64,000 nucleotides of DNA from Ectopseudomonas khazarica (GCF_004521985.1 NZ_SBHZ01000006.1:1-64000), one strand, 5' to 3'; positions 1 through 10,495 are shown, counted from the first letter of the stretch. A program made the numbers and translations. Notes: generated by a model not told the origin, from the sequence alone.

Positions 1-125
1 CAGTAGAACAGGGTGTAGAAGTTGTTGAGGATCACGTAGACGAAGGTGATCAGGGTCATGGCAGCGAGAAGAAAGGCGATGAAGCCTTCCTCGAAGTGCT
101 CCCAGGCGCGCCGCAAGGCGTTCAT
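1..125 (-). CDS. dctQ: TRAP transporter small permease DctQ (N-terminal fragment)
   Basis: The gene is cut by the left edge of the window; only about the first 41 codons are visible. The fragment starts MNALRRAWEHFEEGFIAFLL and runs into a hydrophobic segment, as expected for the first membrane helix of DctQ, the small integral membrane subunit of tripartite (TRAP) dicarboxylate transporters. It lies directly downstream of dctP on the same strand, the usual dctP-dctQ-dctM order. DctQ pairs with the large permease DctM in the inner membrane to import C4-dicarboxylates delivered by DctP. Identification rests on context plus the short N-terminus. Confidence 0.8.
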   Translation of the reverse strand, partial: MNALRRAWEHFEEGFIAFLLAAMTLITFVYVILNNFYTLFY

Positions 126-150
126 GGTCGGGTCTCCCGAATGGAAAGGG

Positions 151-248
151 CGTAGGGTGGGGCGGTCGTGGCCGACCCACCATGTGCAGCATGTCGGCGT
201 ACAGGACGCCGAGGTGGGTCAGTATCTGGCGATACTGCCCACCCTACG
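151..248. repeat. GTAGGG-family palindromic repeat between dctP and dctQ
   Basis: An 11-base arm CGTAGGGTGGG (151-161) is mirrored exactly by CCCACCCTACG (238-248). The same outer arms, with a T/C variation, occur at 23282-23347 and 55321-55372, so this is a dispersed intergenic repeat family. Here it fills most of the 134-base gap between dctP and dctQ. Confidence 0.75.
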
Positions 249-259
249 GCTCTCCGGCC

Positions 260-1354
<1,095 letters not shown>

Positions 1355-1404
1355 TCAGCGAGGCCTGGACTTGTACTTGTGGGTTCGCTTGGGGCAAGTC
1401 TAGA

Positions 1405-1419
1405 GCAACCCTTGTGCCA
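1405..1419 (-). promoter_or_regulatory. sigma-54 (RpoN) -24/-12 promoter of dctP
   Basis: On the minus strand the sequence reads TGGCACAAGGGTTGC, an exact fit to the -24/-12 consensus TGGCAC-N5-TTGC. It points at dctP, with transcription expected to start near 1394 and leave a leader of about 140 bases. The neighbouring regulator DctD is a sigma-54 activator, which supports the assignment. I could not identify a convincing DctD enhancer site in the 140 bases upstream. Confidence 0.9.
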
Positions 1420-1540
1420 GGCCTCTGTGGCAGGCGCATGACAAGCGCGCAGAAGCCCATCGCTAGCGGCCTCGATGGCCTCTGGCCAAGCGTGGTCGGG
1501 GGCTTTCGAGGCGCTTGCGGCGCTGTCGGGACGGACGAAT

Positions 1541-1558
1541 CTGGCGGTTTGCCGCCAG
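1541..1558 (-). terminator. Hairpin directly after the dctD stop codon
   Basis: A perfect 7-bp stem CTGGCGG/CCGCCAG with a 4-base loop abuts the dctD stop codon (1559-1561). The tract after it is only weakly T-rich, so it may be a weak terminator or an mRNA-stabilising hairpin at the end of dctBD. Confidence 0.45.
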
Positions 1559-2944
1559 TCAGTCGAAATCCTCTGGCGAGCTTCCGCCAGCGCCGGAGAA
1601 ATTCAGGCCGTGCTTGCGCAGTTTGTCGTGCAGGGTCTTGCGCGGCACGCCCAGGGCTTCGGCCAGGCTGCGCAGCGAACCGTGCGGGCGGCTCAGCTCG
1701 GCGGCGATCAAGGCACGCTCGAAGGCTTCCACCTGTTCGCTGAGGCCGCCGTTGACCGGTGGCAGGTTCGGCGCGTTGCTGTCCAGCGCCAGCTCCAGGC
1801 CGAGGGCGAAGCGTTCGGCGGCATTCTGCAGTTCGCGCACGTTGCCCGGCCATGGATGCCTCAGCAGCAGCGCGCGCTGCCCGGGCTGCAGCTCGCGCGA
1901 GGCCAGGGCGTGGCGTGCGGCGGCGCCATCGGCGAAGTGCTGGAACAGCAGCAGGGCATCTTCGCCGCGCTCGCGCAGTGGCGGAATGGACAGCGGTGCG
2001 ACATTCAGGCGGTAGTAGAGGTCGGCCCGGAAACGCCCGGCATCGGCGGCCTGGCGCAGGTCTTCCTTGGTCGCGGCGATGACGCGGATATCCAGCGGGA
2101 TCAGCTGGTTGCCGCCGAGGCGTTCGACCACGCGTTCCTGCAGCAGGCGCAGCAACTTGACCTGCACGTCCAGGCTCATGCTCTCGATCTCGTCGAGGAA
2201 CAGGGTGCCGCCGTTGGCGAACTCGAACTTGCCGATACGGCGTTTCTGCGCCCCGGTGAAGGCCCCGGCCTCATGGCCGAACAGCTCGCTTTCGACCACC
2301 GATTCGGCCAGCGCCCCCGCGTTGATGGCGACGAAGGGGCCGTTGCGGCGGTTGGACAGGTCGTGCAGGGCGCGCGCCACCACCTCCTTGCCGGCACCCG
2401 TCTCGCCGAGGATCAGCACATCGGTGGCGATGCCGGCGAGGGCGCCGATCTGTTCACGCAGGCGGTGCATGGCCGCCGACTGGCCAACCAGGCGGCTGGC
2501 CAGCTGCTGGCGGTCGGTTAGCGCCATGCGCAGGCTGCGGTTGTCCAGGACCAGGCGGCGCAGCTCGAGTGCCCGGCGCACGCTGTCGAGCAGGTCATCG
2601 TTGGCGAATGGCTTCTCCAGGAAGTCATAGGCGCCCGCGCGCATCGCCTGCACGGCCAGCGGCACGTCGCCGTGGCCTGTAATCAGCAGCACCGGCAGTT
2701 CGGCATCGCGTTCACGCAGTTGCTGCAGCAGCTCCAGGCCATCGATGCCGGGCATGCGGATGTCGCTGACCACCACGCCTGGCCAGCCGGCCGGAATGCG
2801 CGCGGCCAGGCCCTGGGCATGGCCCAGGCTGAGGACCTTGAACCCGGCCAGATCCAGCGTCTGGCTGAGTGCCTGGCGCAGATGGGCGTCGTCGTCGATC
2901 AGCAATACCTGGATGCGGCTGTCGATGGCGCTGTCGCTGGTCAT
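1559..2944 (-). CDS. dctD: C4-dicarboxylate response regulator DctD, sigma-54 activator
   Basis: A 461-residue NtrC-family regulator. It has a receiver domain with phospho-acceptor Asp61 (SDIRMPGIDGLELL), an AAA+ domain with Walker A GETGAGKE (about 180-187), the sigma-54 contact motif GAFTGA (about 227-232) and Walker B LFLDEIE (about 248-253), and a C-terminal Fis-type helix-turn-helix. The ATG overlaps the dctB stop codon as ATGA, so the pair is translationally coupled; this fixes the start although the frame is open further upstream. When phosphorylated by DctB it activates RNA polymerase-sigma-54 at the dctP promoter. Confidence 0.95.
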   Translation of the reverse strand: MTSDSAIDSRIQVLLIDDDAHLRQALSQTLDLAGFKVLSLGHAQGLAARIPAGWPGVVVSDIRMPGIDGLELLQQLRERDAELPVLLITGHGDVPLAVQAMRAGAYDFLEKPFANDDLLDSVRRALELRRLVLDNRSLRMALTDRQQLASRLVGQSAAMHRLREQIGALAGIATDVLILGETGAGKEVVARALHDLSNRRNGPFVAINAGALAESVVESELFGHEAGAFTGAQKRRIGKFEFANGGTLFLDEIESMSLDVQVKLLRLLQERVVERLGGNQLIPLDIRVIAATKEDLRQAADAGRFRADLYYRLNVAPLSIPPLRERGEDALLLFQHFADGAAARHALASRELQPGQRALLLRHPWPGNVRELQNAAERFALGLELALDSNAPNLPPVNGGLSEQVEAFERALIAAELSRPHGSLRSLAEALGVPRKTLHDKLRKHGLNFSGAGGSSPEDFD

Positions 2945-4752
2945 GGCGAGGGGTCCTCTGAAGGTTGCAGGTTGACGCCTGGGCTGGCCAGGCGCAGGCG
3001 CAGGGTGATCAGCGCGCCGCCAGCCGGATGATTGGCCAGCAGCAGCTCGCCGTCCAGGGCGCGTACCAGGCTTTCGCAGATCGCCAGGCCGAGGCCCAGG
3101 CCCTGGGCGCTGGTCTTGGTGGTGAAGAAGGGTTCGCGGGCACGCGCCAGGGATTCGGCGGAGAACCCCGGGCCGTTGTCGCGCAGCAGCAGGTCGAGAT
3201 GATCGGCCTGCTGCTCGACGCTGATCCAGATCCGCCGTGGCGGCGCCTTGTCGACCAGGGCATCGAGGGCATTGCCCAGCAGGTTGCCGAGCACCTGGCG
3301 CAGCCGGGTCTCGCCGGCCTGGACCCACAGCGTGGCGTCCGGCAGGTCGCGTATCAGCTCGACATCCATGCTTCTGCGCCGCTTGGCCAGCAGCGATAAG
3401 GCATCGTCCAGCGCGGGCTGCAGGGCGACGCGCTCGGGCGCATGACGGTCGCGCCGGGCGAAGGCGCGCAGGTGGGCGATGATCGACGCCATGCGCTCGG
3501 TCAGTTCGCTGATCAGCCTGAGGTTGGCGCGGGCGTCGTCACTGCGCTGGTGGTCGAGCAGGGTGCTGGCGTTCTCGGCATAGCTGCGGATGGCGCCCAG
3601 CGGCTGATTGAGTTCGTGGCTGATGCTGGCGCTCATGGTGCCGAGCGCGGACAGCTTGCCGGCCTGCACCAGTTCGTCCTGGGCGCGTACCAGCTCCTGC
3701 TGGGCGTGCTCGCGCTCCAGCACTTCCTGCTTGAGGCGGCTGTTGAGCAGTTCCAGGTCCTGGGTGCGTTCGGTCACCCGTTGCTCCAGGTCCGCCTTGG
3801 TCTGGGTGTCGAAGGCGATGCGTTCGAGGTAGTGGCGACGGCGCTGCATCATCAGGCCGAGCAGCAGCAACAGGGCCAGCAGGGCGGCGGCGCCGACGGC
3901 CACGGCAGTACGCACCGGGCGGTCGAGCAGGATGTGCGGGGCGAGGATGCTCACTGTCCAGCCGGTCTCCTCGAGGGCACGGCTCTGCGTCAGCCAGGCG
4001 CCCGGGTCGAGGTCCAGCACCGGCGGCGCCTGCGTGGGGTAGGGCTGGTTGGCGGCGATCGCCAGTTGCTCGGCGCGGTCCAGCGGGCGGCTGGCGTGAA
4101 AGCGCCAGTCCGGGCGCGAGGTGAGGATCACCACGCCATTGATGTCGGTCACCATCAGCTGCTCCGGGGTGTTGCCCCACAGCGTTTCGGTGTGGTCCAG
4201 GTCGACCTTGACCACCAGTGCGCCGATGTTGCGCTCGCCATCGCGTACCGGGTAGGCGAAGTAGTAGCCGCGCTTGCCGGAGGTGGTGCCCAGGCCGAAG
4301 AAACGCCCCAGGCGCCCGGCCAGTGCCTCGCGAAAATAGGGGCGGAAGGCGAAGTTGCCCGCGACGAAGCTGTCGGACTGGTCCCAGTTGGAGGCTGCCA
4401 GGGTGATGCCGCGCGGATTCATCAGGTAGATCACGTCGGCCCCGGTCTGCTTGCGGATGCGCGCCAGCAGGCGGTTGGCGTCGTCCAGCGCGGCCGGGTC
4501 CTGCGGTGCATAGAGGGCGGCGCGCAGCCCCGGCAGGTCACCGAGGATCTGCGGCAGCACCTCGTAGCGGCGCAGGGTGCCGAGCAGGTTGGCCACGTAC
4601 AGGTCCAGCGTCTGGCGGTTCTGCTCGGTGAGCACGCCGCGGTAGTAGCGTTCGGCGAGAAAGTGCACCGGCCACAGCAGGGGCGCCAGCAGCAGGGCCA
4701 GCAGCAACAGGCTGCGCCAGCGGAGACGACGGGGATGGGGAGGCCTGGGCAT
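2941..4752 (-). CDS. dctB: C4-dicarboxylate sensor histidine kinase DctB
   Basis: A 603-residue inner-membrane kinase. A first transmembrane helix (about residues 13-32) precedes a periplasmic double-PAS (double Cache) sensor and a second helix near residues 280-300. A coiled-coil linker rich in Gln and Glu follows, then the dimerisation/phosphotransfer helix with His379 in SISHELNQPLG and a HATPase domain with the G-box GLGLGLAICESL. It senses dicarboxylates and phosphorylates DctD, encoded next and overlapping by 4 bases. It is transcribed divergently from the chemoreceptor gene at 4985. Confidence 0.95.
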   Translation of the reverse strand: MPRPPHPRRLRWRSLLLLALLLAPLLWPVHFLAERYYRGVLTEQNRQTLDLYVANLLGTLRRYEVLPQILGDLPGLRAALYAPQDPAALDDANRLLARIRKQTGADVIYLMNPRGITLAASNWDQSDSFVAGNFAFRPYFREALAGRLGRFFGLGTTSGKRGYYFAYPVRDGERNIGALVVKVDLDHTETLWGNTPEQLMVTDINGVVILTSRPDWRFHASRPLDRAEQLAIAANQPYPTQAPPVLDLDPGAWLTQSRALEETGWTVSILAPHILLDRPVRTAVAVGAAALLALLLLLGLMMQRRRHYLERIAFDTQTKADLEQRVTERTQDLELLNSRLKQEVLEREHAQQELVRAQDELVQAGKLSALGTMSASISHELNQPLGAIRSYAENASTLLDHQRSDDARANLRLISELTERMASIIAHLRAFARRDRHAPERVALQPALDDALSLLAKRRRSMDVELIRDLPDATLWVQAGETRLRQVLGNLLGNALDALVDKAPPRRIWISVEQQADHLDLLLRDNGPGFSAESLARAREPFFTTKTSAQGLGLGLAICESLVRALDGELLLANHPAGGALITLRLRLASPGVNLQPSEDPSP

Positions 4753-4984
4753 GGAAGATGACTGTTGAAGGTGGGCGGGCGATGGTCGGTGCAGAATTCA
4801 GGATATGGTCGATACTGTAACGTAGCGCCATCGGTAAGTGCGCGTGTTCGTGGCCCGGCGAGGTCGGGTCGCGTGCATCTGCTGCCGAGAGGATGCCTGT
4901 TGTCTGGTGGTGCCAGGGATCCATGGGCCACCCGTTGCGCTCCGCAGGGACGATACATGCGCGTTGTCCTGCAGGAGAACAGCC

Positions 4985-6610
4985 ATGCTGTCACGACTCA
5001 CCGTTCGTATGCGTTTGTTGTTCCTCGCGCTGCTGCCATTGGTGGTGCTGGTGTTGGTGATCGGCATGGCGGTGAACAACGCCAGCCGGCTGAACCAGAG
5101 CTTCGAGGAACTGTTCAAGGACCGGATGCAACCGGTCAGCCAGCTCAAGGTCTTCGCCGACGCCTACGCGGTGACCATCGTCGACTCCCTGCACAAATAC
5201 CGCGCCGAACTCTTCGACGAGGCCAAGCTGCGCGAGGCCCTGGCCTCGGCCCGCCAACGCGGCGACCAGGCCTGGAAGGCCTACCTGGCGACCAACATGA
5301 CCGCGGACGAAAAGGCCAGGGTCGAACGGGTGCGCGTCGACCTGCAGCAGGTGCAGCAACTGGTGGACCAGTACATGGGCAAACTTGATGGCGGCCAGCT
5401 GCGGGCGATCGAGCCGCGCAGCTTCAACCGCGAGCTGTACGGCACCTTCGATCCGCTCGGCAGCGAGCTGGAGCAACTGATCGCCCTGCAGCTCAGCGAG
5501 GGGGAAAAGCTCGGGATTCGTACCGGTGAGCTGTACCAGTCGATGCGCAATACCTTCATCGGCATCGGTGTGGTCGCGCTGCTGCTGGTGCTGCTGGTGG
5601 CCCTGGTGATCGGCCTGTCGATCATCCGTCCACTGTCGGCCCTGCGCGGTGTGATCAGCGAGGTGCAGGAGAACGCCAACCTGACCCTGCGGGCCAACGC
5701 CGATGGTCGCGACGAGGTCGCCGACACGGCGCGGGCCTTCAATACCCTGCTCGAACATCAGCAGGCGTTGATCCGCCACCTGACCGAGACCGCCACCCAG
5801 CTGGCTGCGGCTGCCGAGGAAATGAGCGCGATCAGTGCCCAGGCCAGCCAGGCCGCGACCAGCCAGGGCGACCAGACCAACATGGTGGCCACGGCGGTGC
5901 ACGAGATGAGCGTGGCGGTGCAGGAGGTGGCGCAGAATGCCCAGAGCATGGCTGGCGCAGCGGCGGGTGCCAACCGCGAGGCGCGCCAGGGGCGCGATCT
6001 GGTACAGGCCAACCTGAACGCCATTCGCGGCCTGTCCTCGTCGGTGGACGAGGCCGGCAAGGTGATCGACAGCCTGCACAGCCAGAGTGACGAGATCAGC
6101 AAGGTGCTGGGCGTGATCCAGAGCATTGCCGAGCAGACCAACCTGTTGGCGCTCAACGCCGCCATCGAAGCGGCGCGTGCGGGCGAGGCCGGGCGTGGCT
6201 TCGCCGTGGTGGCCGACGAGGTGCGGGCACTGGCCAGCAATACCCAGAAGGCCACCGAGTCGATCCGCAGCATGATCGAGGGCTTGCAGAGCGGCGCACG
6301 CAGTGCGGTCAGCGCCATGCAGCAGTCGCGCGAGCAGGCGCAGAACAGCGTCAGCCACGCCAAGGAGGCCGACGAGGTGCTCAATCACATCGCGCTCGCC
6401 ATCGAGGGCATTGCCGACGGCAACGTGCAGATATCGGCCGCCACCGAGGAGCAGACGGCGGTGGCCAGCGAGATCAGCCAGAACATCAACGGGCTCAACG
6501 ACAGCATCGGCGAGGTGGTCAACGGTGCCGAGCAGAGCTCACTGGCCAGCCGCGATCTCGCGCAACTGGCCAGTGGTCTGCAGCAGCAGATTCAGCGCTT
6601 CACCGCCTAG
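4985..6610 (+). CDS. Methyl-accepting chemotaxis protein
   Basis: A 541-residue transmembrane chemoreceptor. TM1 lies at about residues 8-30 and TM2 at about 189-211, enclosing a roughly 155-residue helical (four-helix-bundle type) periplasmic sensor. A HAMP domain and a long coiled-coil signalling domain follow, with the conserved hairpin tip around residues 377-410 ([20 protein letters not shown]). The start at 4985 follows CAGGAG and begins directly with the membrane anchor; the in-frame extension upstream is Cys/Arg-rich and unlikely to be translated. The ligand is unknown; divergence from dctB makes an organic acid plausible, but that is only inference from position. Confidence 0.9.
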   Translation: MLSRLTVRMRLLFLALLPLVVLVLVIGMAVNNASRLNQSFEELFKDRMQPVSQLKVFADAYAVTIVDSLHKYRAELFDEAKLREALASARQRGDQAWKAYLATNMTADEKARVERVRVDLQQVQQLVDQYMGKLDGGQLRAIEPRSFNRELYGTFDPLGSELEQLIALQLSEGEKLGIRTGELYQSMRNTFIGIGVVALLLVLLVALVIGLSIIRPLSALRGVISEVQENANLTLRANADGRDEVADTARAFNTLLEHQQALIRHLTETATQLAAAAEEMSAISAQASQAATSQGDQTNMVATAVHEMSVAVQEVAQNAQSMAGAAAGANREARQGRDLVQANLNAIRGLSSSVDEAGKVIDSLHSQSDEISKVLGVIQSIAEQTNLLALNAAIEAARAGEAGRGFAVVADEVRALASNTQKATESIRSMIEGLQSGARSAVSAMQQSREQAQNSVSHAKEADEVLNHIALAIEGIADGNVQISAATEEQTAVASEISQNINGLNDSIGEVVNGAEQSSLASRDLAQLASGLQQQIQRFTA

Positions 6611-6655
6611 GGCAGGGGTGACTGGGCCTGTGCTGGGTGGCCTTGCGCAGAAGGT

Positions 6656-7519
6656 CTAGGGCGTTTCACCCAGGCACTGTTGCAGTGCCTGGCGCCAGTC
6701 GGCCAGGCGCAGGTTCCAGTCGCGCGCCAGGCGCGTGCCGTCCAGGCACGAGTTGAGCGGGCGGCGGGCCGGGGTCGGGTAGTCGCTGCTGGGGATCGGC
6801 AGCAGCCTGGCGCAGGGCTTGCCGGCGGCGCGCAGGTGCTCGGCGATGGCCTGAGCGAAGCCGAACCAGCTGGTCTGGCCCTGGTTGGTCAGGTGATAGG
6901 TGCCCCAGTGGCGATTGCCCTGCTGCCAGGCCTGGATCAGCTCGGCGCTGGCTGCCGCGATGCTGCCGGCCCAGGTCGGGGCGCCGATCTGATCGTCGAC
7001 CACCTTCAACTCCTCGCGCTCCTGCAGCAGGCGCTGCATGGTCAGCAGGAAGTTGCGCCCGTGGCGCGAGTAGACCCAGCTGGTGCGCAGGATCAGGTGC
7101 TCGCAGCCGCTGGCGGCCACGGCCTGCTCGCCGGCCAGCTTGCTTGCGCCGTATACGCCGAGCGGATTGCTGGCATCGTCTTCCTGGTACGCGCCGTTCT
7201 TGCTGCCATCGAAGACGTAATCGGTAGAGTAGTGGATCAGCGGGATACCCAGCTCTGCGCAGGCCTTGGCCATGGCGCCGGGGGCTTCGGCGTTGACGGC
7301 GAAGGCGCGTTCGGGCTCCTGCTCGGCCAGATCCACGGCCGTGTAGGCGGCGGCATTGATCAGCAGTTGCGGGCGTTCACGCAGGATCGTCTCGCGCAGG
7401 CTGGCGGGTTGTTCCAGGTCGAATGCCTGGCGTCCCAGACTCAGCAGCTGGTGATCGGCGAGTGCGTGCTGCAGGGCTTGGGCAACCTGGCCGGTGTGGC
7501 CGCTGAGCAGAATCTTCAT
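6656..7519 (-). CDS. rmlD: dTDP-4-dehydrorhamnose reductase RmlD
   Basis: A 287-residue extended short-chain reductase that performs the last step of dTDP-L-rhamnose synthesis, NAD(P)H-dependent reduction of dTDP-4-dehydro-L-rhamnose. It has the N-terminal nucleotide loop LSGHTGQVAQAL, the DYVFDGSKNGAYQEDD segment typical of RmlD, and the catalytic YGASKLAGE (YxxxK). Its ATG overlaps the rmlC stop codon as ATGA. It is the last gene of the rml operon and converges on the chemoreceptor gene, with stops about 45 bases apart and no clear terminator between. Confidence 0.95.
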   Translation of the reverse strand: MKILLSGHTGQVAQALQHALADHQLLSLGRQAFDLEQPASLRETILRERPQLLINAAAYTAVDLAEQEPERAFAVNAEAPGAMAKACAELGIPLIHYSTDYVFDGSKNGAYQEDDASNPLGVYGASKLAGEQAVAASGCEHLILRTSWVYSRHGRNFLLTMQRLLQEREELKVVDDQIGAPTWAGSIAAASAELIQAWQQGNRHWGTYHLTNQGQTSWFGFAQAIAEHLRAAGKPCARLLPIPSSDYPTPARRPLNSCLDGTRLARDWNLRLADWRQALQQCLGETP

Positions 7520-8064
7520 GCGAAGGTCTCGGCCTCGCTCAGGCTCACGCCCTGCTGGTCCTTGAGCGACAGCTGTGGCGTCAGGCCGTCGAGCGGCCAG
7601 TCGATGGCCAGTTGCGCGTCATCCCAGTAGATGCAGCGTTCGTGGGCCGGTGCGTAGTAGTCAGTGGTCTTGTAGAGGAACTCGGCGTAGTCGCTCAGCA
7701 CCAGGAAACCGTGGGCGAAACCCTCGGGTACCCAGAGCTGGCGCTTGTTCTCGGCCGACAGGTGTACGCCGACCCATTTGCCGAAGTTCGCCGAGCTGCG
7801 GCGCACGTCCACGGCCACGTCGTAGACCTCGCCGGCGCTGACCCGCACCAGCTTGCCCTGGGCCTGCTGCAGTTGATAGTGCAGGCCGCGCAGCACACCG
7901 CGCGCCGAGCGCGAGTGATTGTCCTGCACGAAGTCGCGCTGCAGGCCGGTGGCCTCGGCGAAGCGCCTGGCATTGAAACTCTCGAAGAAGAAGCCGCGTT
8001 CGTCACCGAACACCTGGGGCTCCAGGATCAGCACTTCCGGCAGTGCGGTCTCGATCACCTTCAC
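7516..8064 (-). CDS. rmlC: dTDP-4-dehydrorhamnose 3,5-epimerase RmlC
   Basis: A 182-residue cupin epimerase. GTG at 8064 is chosen as the start: it follows a strong GGAGGA site, overlaps the rmlA stop codon as GTGA, and gives the family's usual length beginning [20 protein letters not shown]; the frame is open about 22 codons further. Catalytic landmarks include FVQDNHSRS and GVLRGLHYQ with the base His, and [10 protein letters not shown]. It epimerises C3 and C5 of dTDP-4-keto-6-deoxyglucose made by RmlB. Confidence 0.95.
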   Translation of the reverse strand: MKVIETALPEVLILEPQVFGDERGFFFESFNARRFAEATGLQRDFVQDNHSRSARGVLRGLHYQLQQAQGKLVRVSAGEVYDVAVDVRRSSANFGKWVGVHLSAENKRQLWVPEGFAHGFLVLSDYAEFLYKTTDYYAPAHERCIYWDDAQLAIDWPLDGLTPQLSLKDQQGVSLSEAETFA

Positions 8065-8933
8065 TGCGATTCCTCCGCCAGTTTGTACAGGTATTGGCCG
8101 TAGCCGGTCTTGCCCAGCGCCTTGGCGCACCTCAGCAGCTGGTCCCGGTCGATCCAGCCCTGCTGGTAGGCGATCTCCTCGAGGCAGGCGACTTTCAGAC
8201 CCTGGCGCTTTTCCACCGTCTGCACGTACTGCGAGGCGTCGATCAGGCTGTCGTGGGTGCCGGTGTCGAGCCAGGCGAAGCCACGGCCGAAACGCTCCAC
8301 GCGCAGATCGCCACGGGCCAGGTAGGCGTTGTTGACGTCGGTGATCTCCAGTTCGCCACGTGCCGAGGGTTTGACGGCCTTGGCGATGCGCACCACGTCG
8401 TTGTCATAGAAGTACAGGCCGGTCACGGCGAAGCTCGACTTCGGCTTGGCCGGTTTCTCCTCGATCGACAGGGCGTTGCCAGCGGCATCGAACTCCACCA
8501 CGCCGAAGCGCTCGGGGTCGCTGACCCAGTAGCCGAACACGGTGGCGCCGCTGTCGTGGCTGGCGGCACGCAGCAGCATCTCGGTGAAGTGCTGGCCGTG
8601 GAAGATGTTGTCGCCGAGGATCAGGCACACCGAGTCACTGCCGATGAACGACTCGCCGATCAGGAAGGCCTGAGCCAGGCCATCGGGCGAGGGTTGTTCG
8701 GCGTACTGCAAGGTGATGCCGAACTGGCTGCCGTCGCCGAGCATCTTGCTGAAGTTCGGCAGGTCCTCGGGGGTGGAGATGATCAGGATCTCGCGAATGC
8801 CGGCGAGCATCAGCACCGACAGCGGGTAGTAGATCATCGGCTTGTCGTAGATCGGCAGCAGCTGCTTGGACACGCCGAGGGTAATGGGGTGCAGACGCGT
8901 GCCGGAGCCGCCGGCGAGGATGATGCCTTTCAT
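8061..8933 (-). CDS. rmlA: Glucose-1-phosphate thymidylyltransferase RmlA
   Basis: A 290-residue nucleotidyltransferase that makes dTDP-glucose from dTTP and glucose-1-phosphate, the first step of rhamnose activation. The nucleotide-binding signature [11 protein letters not shown] is at the N-terminus, followed by [28 protein letters not shown] supplies the metal-binding Asp. TAAGGAGT lies just upstream and contains the rmlB stop codon, so translation is closely coupled within the operon. In this pathway RmlA is usually inhibited by the end product dTDP-rhamnose. Confidence 0.96.
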   Translation of the reverse strand: MKGIILAGGSGTRLHPITLGVSKQLLPIYDKPMIYYPLSVLMLAGIREILIISTPEDLPNFSKMLGDGSQFGITLQYAEQPSPDGLAQAFLIGESFIGSDSVCLILGDNIFHGQHFTEMLLRAASHDSGATVFGYWVSDPERFGVVEFDAAGNALSIEEKPAKPKSSFAVTGLYFYDNDVVRIAKAVKPSARGELEITDVNNAYLARGDLRVERFGRGFAWLDTGTHDSLIDASQYVQTVEKRQGLKVACLEEIAYQQGWIDRDQLLRCAKALGKTGYGQYLYKLAEESQ

Positions 8934-8942
8934 TGAGACTCC

Positions 8943-10004
8943 TTAAAGTGCGCCGAGCCGCTGGCCCTGATAGCTACCATCCTGCACGCGGCGGCACCAG
9001 TCGAGGTTGTCCAGGTACCACTGCACCGTCTTGCGCAGGCCGCTGGCGAAGGTTTCCTCTGGTACCCAACCCAGCTCGCGCTCGATCTTGCTGGCGTCGA
9101 TGGCGTAGCGCAGGTCATGACCGGGGCGATCTTGCACGTAGGTGATCAGCTCCTCGTAGCGGGCAATGCCGGCCGGTTTCTGCGGCGTCAGTTCTTCCAG
9201 CAGCGCGCAGATGGCATGCACCACGTCGAGATTCTTCTGCTCGTTGTGCCCGCCAATGTTGTAGGTCTCGCCCACCTGGCCCTCGCTGACCACCTTGAGC
9301 AGCGCGCGGGCGTGGTCTTCGACATAGAGCCAGTCGCGCACCTGCTGGCCATTCCCGTAGACCGGCAGTGGCTTGCCGGCCAGGGCGTTGAGGATCATCA
9401 GCGGGATGAGCTTCTCGGGGAAGTGGTACGGGCCGTAGTTGTTCGAGCAGTTGGTGATCAGCACCGGCAGGCCATAGGTGCGCAGCCAGGCGCGCACCAG
9501 GTGGTCGGACGCCGCCTTGCTGGCCGAGTACGGGGAGCTGGGTGCGTAGGGCGTGGTCTCGCTGAACAGGTCGTCGACGCCGTGCAGGTCGCCGTACACC
9601 TCGTCGGTGGAGATGTGGTGGAAGCGGAAGGCGGCCTGGCGTTCGGCATCGAGCCCGAGCCAGTAGCTGCGGACACTTTCCAGCAGGCTGTAGGTGCCGA
9701 CGATGTTGGTCTGGATGAATGCGGCCGGGCCGTCGATGGAGCGGTCGACATGCGATTCCGCGGCCAGGTGCATCACGGCATCCGGCTGGAACTCGGCCAG
9801 CGTCGCGGCGACCTGCTCACTATCGGCGATGTCCGCCTGCACGAAACGGTAGCGCGGGCTGTCGGCGACTGTCTCCAGCGACTCCAGGTTACCGGCATAG
9901 GTCAGCTTGTCGAGGTTGAGCACCTCGTGATCAGTCTGCCGGATCAGGTGGCGAATCAGGGCCGAACCGATGAAGCCGGCACCGCCGGTGATCAGGATGC
10001 GCAT
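8943..10004 (-). CDS. rmlB: dTDP-glucose 4,6-dehydratase RmlB
   Basis: A 353-residue NAD-dependent dehydratase, first gene of the rml operon. The start at 10004 follows CGAGGTAG and puts the Rossmann loop [15 protein letters not shown] immediately at the N-terminus. The catalytic [15 protein letters not shown] (YxxxK) and [12 protein letters not shown] segments are present. It converts dTDP-glucose to dTDP-4-keto-6-deoxyglucose. The gene lies downstream of the tRNA-Thr terminator; I see no convincing sigma-70 promoter in the 75 bases between them. Confidence 0.95.
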   Translation of the reverse strand: MRILITGGAGFIGSALIRHLIRQTDHEVLNLDKLTYAGNLESLETVADSPRYRFVQADIADSEQVAATLAEFQPDAVMHLAAESHVDRSIDGPAAFIQTNIVGTYSLLESVRSYWLGLDAERQAAFRFHHISTDEVYGDLHGVDDLFSETTPYAPSSPYSASKAASDHLVRAWLRTYGLPVLITNCSNNYGPYHFPEKLIPLMILNALAGKPLPVYGNGQQVRDWLYVEDHARALLKVVSEGQVGETYNIGGHNEQKNLDVVHAICALLEELTPQKPAGIARYEELITYVQDRPGHDLRYAIDASKIERELGWVPEETFASGLRKTVQWYLDNLDWCRRVQDGSYQGQRLGAL

Positions 10005-10081
10005 ACATCTACCTCGTGCTCTTGCGGCCGCTCCCGCCAGCTGCATGTGGAGCCGAAGCCGTTCTAGAAGACTGGTCGCTG

Positions 10082-10117
10082 TAAAAACAAAAAAGGCCTG
10101 CATGAGAGCAGGCCTTT
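10082..10117 (-). terminator. Rho-independent terminator of tRNA-Thr
   Basis: A 10-bp stem AAAGGCCTGC/GCAGGCCTTT (arms 10092-10101 and 10108-10117) with a 6-base loop is followed on the minus strand by TTTTTTGTTTTT. This strong intrinsic terminator sits between tRNA-Thr and rmlB. Confidence 0.93.
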
Positions 10118-10126
10118 GATACTAAA

Positions 10127-10202
<76 letters not shown>

Positions 10203-10216
10203 TTAGTGGGGGCGCC

Positions 10217-10245
10217 ATTATATCCATTCATCGGCACGAGTAAAG
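10217..10245 (-). promoter_or_regulatory. Promoter of tRNA-Thr
   Basis: On the minus strand a perfect TATAAT (10217-10222) lies 16-17 bases after TTTACT/CTTTAC (10239-10245). A GC-rich discriminator (GGCGCCCCC) separates it from the tRNA 5' end at 10202, as is usual for stringently controlled stable RNA genes. Confidence 0.8.
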
Positions 10246-10471
10246 CCACCTTCAAGCCGCATGTTTACGGGCCTGGCTATCAGCAGCGGTTCTTTTATGC
10301 ACAAAGAGAAGGCATCGCCGAGCAGTACGCACCGCTGCTGTGCGCTTCGTCACGGTTTTTCGCAAGTCTTTGTTTTTCTGCAACTTATTTTTGTGGTCGA
10401 AAAATAGCCAGATGTCCGCAGGGCAATTCCCTCGGGTGCTGGGTGCTTTTGCCCAGAAAGCATCAACAGAG

Positions 10472-10480
10472 TTATCCACA
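10472..10480 (+). other. Isolated DnaA box
   Basis: TTATCCACA is an exact DnaA-box sequence in the 293-base gap between tRNA-Thr and the methyltransferase gene. I found no second box next to it and no AT-rich unwinding region, so this is not an origin; a titration or regulatory site is possible. Apart from it and the tRNA promoter I see nothing in this gap. Confidence 0.4.
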
Positions 10481-10495
10481 GCTTCTGTGTGCAAC

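Noticed and set aside
2945-3328. N-terminal extension of DctD within dctB
   Set aside because: The receiver domain begins just after the ATG at 2944, which overlaps the dctB stop; the extension is an out-of-frame reading of dctB.
10472-10480. Replication origin suggested by the DnaA box
   Set aside because: Only one box, no AT-rich unwinding element, and none of the genes (dnaA, dnaN, gyrB, rpmH) that mark Pseudomonas origins.
10252-10494. Minus-strand frame of 80 codons between tRNA-Thr and the methyltransferase
   Set aside because: No ribosome site or family match, and it spans the DnaA-box spacer; more likely non-coding.
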